Part shown: piece by piece, positions 62,201 through 64,000 of the stretch | Position numbering within the stretch: position 1 is the first letter of the stretch | How the letters are laid out: each line of letters begins with the position of its first letter | Assembly: GCF_027409185.1 (NCBI RefSeq) | Contig: NC_084463.1 | Coordinates: forward strand, 73,455,852-73,519,851 | Direction of reading: 5' to 3' | DNA: 64,000 nt | DNA from: Cynocephalus volans | Taxonomy: Eukaryota > Chordata > Mammalia > Dermoptera > Cynocephalidae | The notes under the pieces: generated by a model | Seen by the model: the letters and a program-made list of their open reading frames with translations, nothing else | Databases searched by the model: none | What the model was told of the DNA's origin: nothing | Made by a program: the position numbers and the translations under genes

Positions 62201-63976
62201 TCTCAGGTCCTGTTGATTTTACAAAGTTTGATTCCTATGAAGTGAATGTAGACTGGAGAGCTTTTAGGAGAAAACTAAGTAGTATAGATATTTATGACAG
62301 CATGTGGATTGAAAACCAAGGTCACTCAACTTAATCTGACACTTTTATAAGCAGATGACATTTCCTGGGTTGTTACAATGTGTGGTAGTAAATGAATACA
62401 ACTGATTTCTTTCTTGGATTATGAAAAATATTCTTGTTACAGTCACACTGCATACATGTTAAACAATGAAATGCCAATTCCTAATTGTTACAAATCGTGA
62501 GGGGCTCAGATGGAGATCTGGCACTTTTGTCTCGATGGTTTAAAAGAACATATAACTAACTTCTCAGATCACATCTTTCTTGCTGTCCTTCAACTCCCCC
62601 CCCCACCCCGCTCCACACACACACTTTTTAATTCTGTCTTTCCAATATCACATTCTGGCAGTCATAGATCTAAATAAATGACATAAATATATGACCATCA
62701 CAAATAAATATAACATAAGGGTATGGGTACTGATAGAAGTGCCTGTTGCTTTCCAAAAATATTTGACTCTTCTCTCCAGATTTAGAAATATAGCACATGA
62801 GCACATGTAGTGTTATTACTGTCTATGAATATTTGTAGCCTTATTTATTTAACCCTTAAAGTTGCTCTCATAAGAAACTTTTATTCATCATTCGAATGAT
62901 AAAATTAGAATAATTTTCTGCAGGTTTTTGTAATCACACCAGACTGTCACCCCAATGAGGTCTTACTGAGTGCCAAAATATTTTAATTCATTCTACAATT
63001 TCTTACTGGCTTATAAACACTATTCTACGAAGTATCAGATTGACAAATTTTTAAGCAATATGTGAAAAACTCTTAACGAGGTGATTTAAATTTGTATGTC
63101 TAAGCAATACAGCATATCTATATCAATTATAATGCATCTGATACACGTGTACTTACTAACAGCAACGATAAAATCTTTGTGCAGCTTGTAAGTCATCAGT
63201 GGTTCTGCAAGGCACCTACAACACAGAATAAAAGTACATTTTATGAGTCTGGCTCTTTAGCTCAATCTAGCTATGCTAGATACCATCCTGACACCCTGAA
63301 ACAGATTATAGAATGACAGTATCTTTCTTTTTCCCCCTAAACTTTGAGTGCTTCTTTAAGAATTGGATGATTATTACTTGTCAACTAAAAATAAAACTTA
63401 AAAAAAAATGAGTAAAATAATCGGGTGATTAGGCAGTATGATAAAGTCCTAATAGTGTGTGTGTGGCGGGGGGGTTCCACGTAGTCCTAAAATGCAGACC
63501 TCCAAGACTCCAGTGCCTCTTAGCCCTTCTTGGCACAATTGCCCTTAAAAGGGGCAGCTGGGAGATGATTTTTTCACTCTGTGGAGCTATCTTTCCAGAG
63601 GAACAAAACCTCTTTCAGATAGGGGAACAACAGTGAGGAAAACGAAAACAATAAAACAACTTTCCATTTCAATTTATTTTTACAAAATACATGAAAATCC
63701 CACATGCAAATTTAATATGAAACAAAAACATACTTAGTCAGTATTCATAAAATGTTGCATTTCACCTTAGGTGAAGGAACTGAGCTGAGGAGTGAAGACT
63801 GTATACATAGGCTCCATGAAATCACATGGTTACTACCCAAAAAGTGAGTAAAAGATCACATCCAGGGTCCCAGGAGTTCAACCCTCCTCACCTGAGGTAG
63901 TTTTTCAGCCCACTCGTTATTGTCTTATTGTCCCACAGTTCAATATCAATGTCGATATCAGGAGGGGATTTGGGAG
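28979..63976 (-). CDS. ARHGAP42: ARHGAP42 (GRAF3), C-terminal half, 10 coding exons
   Basis: Rho GTPase-activating protein of the GRAF family. In mammals it is a cytoplasmic BAR-PH-RhoGAP-SH3 protein that stimulates GTP hydrolysis by RhoA and is known for limiting contractility of vascular smooth muscle. The ten exons sum to 1325 nt and read in one frame for 440 codons plus stop, against a full length of about 870 residues in human. Local residues 1-136 are the second half of RhoGAP, with the LKNYLRCLAEPL and [12 protein letters not shown] motifs. Residues 137-385 are a Ser/Pro-rich linker and 386-440 the SH3 domain. Every junction is GT-AG and phase-compatible, so this is a live gene, not a processed copy. 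The motif [13 protein letters not shown] at the RhoGAP/linker border separates GRAF3 from GRAF1 (ARHGAP26) and GRAF2 (ARHGAP10). The start codon, BAR and PH domains and arginine finger lie outside the window on the right. Confidence 0.97.
29076..29119 (+). repeat. (AAAT)n-(AGAT)n-(AAAT)n microsatellite at a splice acceptor
   Basis: Three AAAT-type units, about six AGAT units and two more AAAT units. It lies 9 nt upstream (transcript sense) of the last ARHGAP42 exon, so on the transcript strand it forms the T/C-rich region of that acceptor. Confidence 0.95.
29463..29542 (-). CDS. ARHGAP42: ARHGAP42 exon: SH3 domain, first half
   Basis: An 80-nt exon with acceptor ATCTTTCAG and donor AACG|GTGAGT. 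It reads [20 protein letters not shown] then GAIFSN. AMYSC takes the place of the SH3 ALYDY motif, and [10 protein letters not shown] is the RT/n-Src segment (usually ELSFxxGDxI). It ends one base into the Val codon completed by the last exon. It is separated from the previous exon by a 9.2-kb repeat-filled intron and from the next by 395 nt. Confidence 0.95.
30440..31065 (+). repeat. L2 element, 3' end
   Basis: Follows the L2 consensus in order: 'tatgctccagttacaccagc', 'cttcctcaaacatgccaaac', 'cgcccattccagggcaggct', 'cctttcctgagcacacactc', 'tgttacctccatgaac' and 'aatgcctggcacttagtcgt', ending 'actcagtaaatgtttgct'. The 120-codon ORF across it is a by-product. Confidence 0.88.
31532..31573 (+). 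repeat. (GT)n microsatellite
   Basis: About 16 GT units with one GTAT interruption. Confidence 0.97.
31905..32732 (-). mobile_element. L1, inverted 5' segment (ORF2 reverse transcriptase)
   Basis: The minus strand encodes L1 ORF2 reverse transcriptase pieces: [56 protein letters not shown] and [11 protein letters not shown]. The active-site FADD motif reads FAVD, losing a catalytic Asp, and frameshifts break the frame upstream. It is joined to a plus-strand 3' segment of the same L1 at about 32732/32733, the structure expected from twin priming. Confidence 0.92.
32748..32845 (+). mobile_element. tRNA-Ile-type SINE nested in L1, 15-bp TSD
   Basis: 'ggctggttagctcagttggt', 'tagagtgctatgttatagca' and 'gggtttgaatccctgtaccg' then 'gccagctgcc' and an A-rich tail. 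Flanked by identical AAGAAATCAAGAAAG at 32733-32747 and 32846-32860. The target is L1 sequence immediately past the inversion joint. Confidence 0.95.
33768..33794 (+). repeat. Internal poly-A run in L1
   Basis: About 19 consecutive A residues then AGAAAGAGAAAAA, within the ORF2 relic. Confidence 0.9.
34425..34502 (+). repeat. G-rich polypurine tract of the L1 3' UTR
   Basis: Repeated GGGAGGG and GGAGGGG runs shading into GAAAAGAAAA. It is in the position of the conserved polypurine/G-quadruplex tract of mammalian L1 3' UTRs. Confidence 0.85.
36180..36755. mobile_element. hAT (Charlie-like) non-autonomous element
   Basis: Terminal inverted repeats are visible: 'cagtagttctcaaagtactc' on the left and 'aagtttgagaaccaccatc' on the right. 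The interior is AT-rich with no transposase frame. Interrupted by a GC-rich SINE at 36386-36531. Without that insert it would be about 420 bp. Confidence 0.75.
36386..36531 (-). mobile_element. GC-rich SINE with 13-bp TSD (second colugo family)
   Basis: The minus strand reads 'gggccgagcccgtggtgcac', 'tcgggagagtgcggcgctgg' and 'gagcgtggcgactctcccgc', then 'cgggttcggatcccatatag' and 'ccggtcacgaaaaagac', followed by an A/T-rich tail. Flanked by CTATTTTTCATAC at 36373-36385 and 36532-36544. The CpG density is far above the surroundings, so it is probably young. The B-box-like 'gggttcggatccc' shows tRNA ancestry. Confidence 0.92.
37686..37728 (+). repeat. (AAAAC)n simple repeat
   Basis: Four to five AAAAC units followed by an A-run, inside ARHGAP42 intron 38784-29543. 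Confidence 0.9.
38785..38847 (-). CDS. ARHGAP42: ARHGAP42 exon: [12 protein letters not shown] segment (63 nt)
   Basis: A short 63-nt exon with acceptor TTTTTCAG and donor GCG|GTAAGTT. One base completes a Val codon, followed by [20 protein letters not shown] and two bases of an Arg codon. It joins the linker to the SH3. At this size it is easily missed by ORF scans. Identity rests on the exact phase fit on both sides and the match to GRAF3. Its length is a multiple of three, so skipping it would keep the frame; whether skipping occurs cannot be seen here. Confidence 0.93.
38930..38952 (+). repeat. (AAAC)n simple repeat
   Basis: Five CAAA units, about 85 nt upstream (transcript sense) of the 63-nt exon. 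Confidence 0.9.
39353..39374 (+). repeat. G-run tract
   Basis: Three G-runs of 6, 5 and 7 separated by single T residues. On the transcribed strand of the intron this is C-rich. Confidence 0.9.
39780..41200 (+). mobile_element. L1 5'/ORF1 relic
   Basis: Conceptual frames carry L1 ORF1-like wording: [46 protein letters not shown], followed at DNA level by 'gggatgatatattcaaaata' and 'agcaagcctatccttcagaa'. Frameshifts and stops throughout. The first 300 bp are GC-rich and resemble an L1 5' UTR. Confidence 0.8.
41205..42345 (-). mobile_element. L1 ORF2 relic, antisense
   Basis: The plus strand matches the complement of the L1 ORF2 endonuclease/linker region: 'aacgatcttttcaaagaacc', 'ttattgatttgagagttttc', 'ataaatttccctctctgcac', 'ttctttatggtcagagaaca' and 'gtgtattctattgtcattgg'. 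A shorter second copy of the 'cagtctag...ttgttgatcttt' segment at 41218-41255 suggests two fragments. Confidence 0.82.
42206..42238 (+). repeat. (TG)n-(CG) alternating purine-pyrimidine tract
   Basis: 33 consecutive nucleotides of strict purine/pyrimidine alternation, GT-rich then CpG-rich. Confidence 0.95.
42450..42600 (+). repeat. MIR fragment
   Basis: 'agaaagaacacagaattgaa', 'ttggaatcccagctctgcca' and 'attactagctgagtgtgtg' match the MIR 5' half. Confidence 0.75.
43348..43504 (-). CDS. ARHGAP42: ARHGAP42 exon: linker, [13 protein letters not shown] segment
   Basis: A 157-nt exon with acceptor TTTCTCTAG and donor CAGT|GTAAGTG. It reads [20 protein letters not shown] then [20 protein letters not shown] and [20 protein letters not shown] is a Pro-rich PxxP-type stretch just upstream of the protein's own SH3. 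Intramolecular or partner SH3 binding there is possible but inferred. The exon begins with two bases of a Gly codon and ends two bases into a Val codon. Confidence 0.95.
43882..44262 (-). CDS. ARHGAP42: ARHGAP42 exon: Ser-rich linker (381 nt)
   Basis: The largest coding exon in the window, with acceptor CTCCTCCAG and donor AAG|GTAAGC. It reads [20 protein letters not shown] at its start and [14 protein letters not shown] near its end. About a quarter of residues are Ser, with many SP and SxxE/D sites ([23 protein letters not shown]) that suit a phosphorylated, disordered linker. No secondary-structure domain is evident. A 377-nt intron separates it from the next exon. Long open frames on the opposite strand across this exon are composition shadows. 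Confidence 0.95.
44474..44703. mobile_element. MER2-type Tigger (TcMar) MITE, copy 1
   Basis: Ends 'tacaggatgagcatac' and 'agagatactcaaactgta' are inverted repeats bounded by TA. The interior has 'ctgaatgctccaaaatgtga', 'ctttttgagtgccaacatgg' and 'tccgaaccacttctggtccc', matching my recollection of MER2. It contains a 16-bp perfect palindrome at its centre. Confidence 0.8.
45734..45878 (-). CDS. ARHGAP42: ARHGAP42 exon: linker start, IFHTAPDP segment
   Basis: A 145-nt exon in phase 0 with acceptor TTCTATGCAG and donor ATA|GTAAGTG. It reads [20 protein letters not shown] then [20 protein letters not shown] and TPCLAEPD. It starts just after the RhoGAP domain and opens the basic, Ser/Pro-rich linker. 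The Arg/Ser-dense stretch ([17 protein letters not shown]) would be a plausible kinase or 14-3-3 region, but that is inference. It ends one base into the Ser codon completed by the next exon. Confidence 0.94.
47074..47233 (-). CDS. ARHGAP42: ARHGAP42 exon: Rho[15 protein letters not shown] segment
   Basis: A 160-nt exon with acceptor TTAATTGTAG and donor AAG|GTAGGC. It reads [19 protein letters not shown] then [20 protein letters not shown] and [14 protein letters not shown]. The Asn of NLGVIFGP is the invariant RhoGAP Asn (Asn194 in p50RhoGAP) that helps position the GTPase and arginine finger. The run from MNIKFQ to EHYEK closes the domain. It begins with one base of a split Lys codon and ends on a codon boundary. 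The [20 protein letters not shown] stretch is typical of GRAF3. Confidence 0.96.
47590..47785 (+). repeat. MIR
   Basis: 'attgagcacctattgccagg', 'tatttaatcctctcagtaag', 'tacttgaggtcacagtgagt' and 'ttcaattcaggcttaaag' follow the MIR order. Confidence 0.75.
48370..48548 (+). repeat. MIR
   Basis: 'agtcaagttatttaatatct', 'ttgagtttcctcagctgtaa' and 'ggattgttgagagaattaaa' match the MIR 5' to middle part. Confidence 0.75.
48746..48871 (-). mobile_element. Diverged tRNA-Ile-type SINE
   Basis: The minus strand reads 'gctagccagctaggtcagtt' then 'gattagaacgtggtgtggat' and 'gatccccatactggccatt', followed by an A/T-rich tail. Near-identical flanks 'gaagatgaaatatttt' (48730-48745) and 'gaagatgaatatttt' (48872-48886) differ by one base, consistent with an older TSD. 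Confidence 0.85.
49100..51150 (+). mobile_element. Old L1 5' UTR-like region containing a minisatellite
   Basis: GC-richer than its surroundings, without sustained coding. It leads without a break into L1 ORF1/ORF2-like sequence at 51150-54290, so it is most easily read as that element's 5' UTR. The 50245-50980 part is a tandem array. Confidence 0.55.
50245..50980 (+). repeat. Minisatellite, about 104-bp unit, about 7 copies
   Basis: The phrase 'cctcagcca' or a close variant recurs near 50245, 50345, 50447, 50557, 50660, 50765, 50866 and 50970, spacing 100-110. Each unit also holds 'catccagcccag', 'aacaac' or 'gatgac', 'gagctgc', 'ctgggctccc' and 'gctgg'. Near-multiples of three keep long frames open on both strands; none is considered a gene. 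Confidence 0.92.
52309..52331 (+). repeat. (AC)n microsatellite
   Basis: About 11 AC units inside the L1M relic. Confidence 0.95.
52433..52545 (+). mobile_element. tRNA-Ile-type SINE nested in L1M
   Basis: 'aactggccagttaggtcagt', 'tggttagagcatggtgttat', 'aacaccagggtcaagggttt' and 'taccagccagccacc', followed by an (AATA)n tail. A duplicated 'ggattttggatc' enlarges the B-box region. Confidence 0.88.
55658..56049 (+). mobile_element. MaLR 5' LTR
   Basis: About 390 bp, beginning 'tgctgttgattgatgtccct' and ending 'aacagaaatggactaatag'. Homologous along its length to 57585-57985. Contains 'gtaagcaataaatttcgttt' as LTR poly(A) signal. Internal MaLR sequence follows directly. Confidence 0.92.
56050..57584 (+). 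mobile_element. MaLR internal region (non-autonomous ERVL-type)
   Basis: About 1.5 kb between the two LTRs, starting 'aaaaaatcagtaccagagaa'. It has a broken gag-like open stretch (56125-56451, 108 codons) and ends in a purine-rich 'ggggggccaggggcagaa' that fits a polypurine tract just before the 3' LTR. It contains no reverse transcriptase or envelope frame, as is normal for MaLR elements. Confidence 0.88.
57585..57985 (+). mobile_element. MaLR 3' LTR
   Basis: Begins 'tgctgtggactgatgtcccc' and ends 'caacagaaacagactaataa'. The same TATGTGTGTG string lies just outside both ends of the provirus (55648-55657 and 57986-57995), probably the target duplication extended by a TG repeat. Confidence 0.92.
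58050..58672 (+). mobile_element. Candidate solo LTR (ERV1-like)
   Basis: The 3' part looks like LTR R/U5: 'cttcttaaaaacctctcaga', 'agatggttttagttagtcca', 'cctgaattaaagctgacttc' and 'cattttccccaacatttggc', ending 'cttgggttcagtaaca'. The 5' boundary and family are uncertain. Confidence 0.5.
58790..59282 (+). repeat. Ancient LTR-like repeat ending 'ctgactaataca'
   Basis: The order 'ggtcaaacattattctagat', 'gggtgggcctcatccaatca', 'attgaaggtcttaagagaaa', 'ccttaaaataaatcaatcaa' and 'gtttctctggagaactctga' belongs to a widespread mammalian LTR-type repeat that I cannot name securely. It includes the (AC)n at 59188-59239. Confidence 0.6.
59188..59239 (+). repeat. (AC)n microsatellite
   Basis: About 26 uninterrupted AC units inside an old repeat. 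Confidence 0.97.
59507..59576 (+). mobile_element. Truncated tRNA-Ile-type SINE
   Basis: 'ggctggccagatcagttggt', 'tagagtctggtgctgataac' and 'accaaggtccagggtta', then directly poly-A, so the part after the B box is missing. Flanked by AAAAGAATTGG at 59496-59506 and 59577-59587. Confidence 0.88.
59884..59989 (-). CDS. ARHGAP42: ARHGAP42 exon: Rho[19 protein letters not shown] segment
   Basis: A 106-nt exon with acceptor TAACAG and donor CAA|GTAATT. It opens with two bases completing a Lys codon, then reads [20 protein letters not shown] and [13 protein letters not shown]. The LPxxNxxxLxxLxxHL pattern is the canonical RhoGAP central helix. It ends two bases into the Lys codon finished by the next exon. 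The donor is slightly off consensus (GTAATT rather than GTAAGT). The intron that follows is the largest in the window, about 12.65 kb. Confidence 0.95.
60060..60245 (+). repeat. MIR
   Basis: 'ccattttcatttactaaggc', 'ttagagaggtggaataactt', 'gcccgtggttgtgaagtcag' and 'ctcagccactgcactat' match MIR. Confidence 0.82.
60375..60580. mobile_element. MER2-type Tigger (TcMar) MITE, copy 2
   Basis: 'gatcgagcatccgtaattgg', 'ctgacatgatgctcaaagga', 'ggattagggatgctcaatca' and 'ctaagcatttctgataagga', ending 'tattccacctata'. Related to 44474-44703. Confidence 0.82.
61992..62028. other. Perfect 13-bp stem-loop
   Basis: GCTCATTGAGCCA (61992-62004) and its exact reverse complement (62016-62028) flank an 11-nt loop, in intron 63156-59990. 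Confidence 0.85.
62055..62208 (+). repeat. MIR
   Basis: 'agctctggttttgccacgaa', 'ccttggacaagtcacttgcc' and 'ctccctgttataaaatgaga' match the MIR 5' half and core. Confidence 0.82.
62590..62625 (+). repeat. C-rich/(AC)n low-complexity tract
   Basis: A run of ten C residues broken by A, followed by CACACACACAC. Confidence 0.85.
63157..63215 (-). CDS. ARHGAP42: ARHGAP42 exon: Rho[15 protein letters not shown] segment
   Basis: A 59-nt exon with acceptor TGTTGTAG and donor A|GTAAGTAC. The first base completes the Arg codon from the previous exon, and the reading is [25 protein letters not shown] corresponds to the (R)xLPEPL helix found in almost all RhoGAP domains. It ends one base into a Lys codon. 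The 676-nt intron upstream contains no recognised repeat; the 3.2-kb intron downstream contains MIR and MER2-type relics. Confidence 0.95.
63892..63976 (-). CDS. ARHGAP42: ARHGAP42 exon: Rho[12 protein letters not shown] segment
   Basis: An 85-nt internal exon, the most upstream one in the window. The acceptor follows a T-rich tract ending TTTTTTCTAG, and the donor is CAG|GTGAGG. It begins with two bases completing a Pro/Ala-type codon and reads [19 protein letters not shown] then TSGLKNYLR. The Lys in LKNYLR matches the conserved Lys of RhoGAP helix B (Lys122 in p50RhoGAP), which supports binding of the Rho GTPase. It ends two bases into the Arg codon. The preceding exon, with the catalytic arginine finger, is beyond the right edge. 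Confidence 0.95.
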
Positions 63977-64000
63977 CTAGAAAAAATAAAAACAGATGTT

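Overview
This is mammalian genomic DNA. It is AT-rich, intron-bearing and dominated by interspersed repeats (MIR, L2, L1, MaLR and other LTRs, hAT and Tigger relics). No bacterial, CRISPR or operon-like content is visible. Two SINE types point to the host. One is a tRNA-Ile-like monomer of about 75-110 bp with an intact A/B-box region, present in at least six copies. The other is a GC-rich, CpG-rich element ending in a GTCACGAAAAAGAC-type tail. I associate both with colugos (Dermoptera, e.g. Galeopterus). That species call rests on recalled repeat families and should be tested by alignment.

The only protein-coding gene I can support is on the minus strand: the C-terminal half of ARHGAP42 (GRAF3, a BAR-PH-RhoGAP-SH3 protein). 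Ten coding exons lie between 63976 and 28979. All joins are GT-AG, the phases fit at every junction, and the frame runs uninterrupted for 440 codons to a TAA at 28979-28981. In order they encode the second half of the RhoGAP domain (four exons, 63976 to 47074), a Ser/Pro-rich linker (four exons, 45878 to 38785) and the SH3 domain (two exons, 29542 to 28979). The BAR and PH domains and the RhoGAP arginine finger lie beyond the right edge.

The introns hold most of the repeats. Intron 59883-47234 carries a complete LTR-internal-LTR MaLR element (55658-57985), other LTR-like units, an old L1 with a roughly 104-bp minisatellite (50245-50980), and SINEs. Intron 43347-38848 carries an L1 ORF1 relic facing an inverted ORF2 relic. 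Intron 38784-29543 carries a twin-primed (5'-inverted) L1 with a SINE inserted next to its inversion joint, and a hAT element split by a young SINE.

Left of the stop codon is a presumed long 3' UTR (28978 to roughly 24900 or 23900). It contains an ORF that might correspond to the small gene TMEM133, which in human lies at the ARHGAP42 3' end. The remaining 1-23900 is intergenic or neighbouring 3'-UTR sequence: LTRs, a solo MaLR LTR, MLT1, MIR, L2 and L1 fragments and long AT-rich stretches. In human the next gene downstream is PGR, transcribed convergently, so the repeat-poor first 2.3 kb could be its distal 3' UTR, but no PGR coding sequence is visible.
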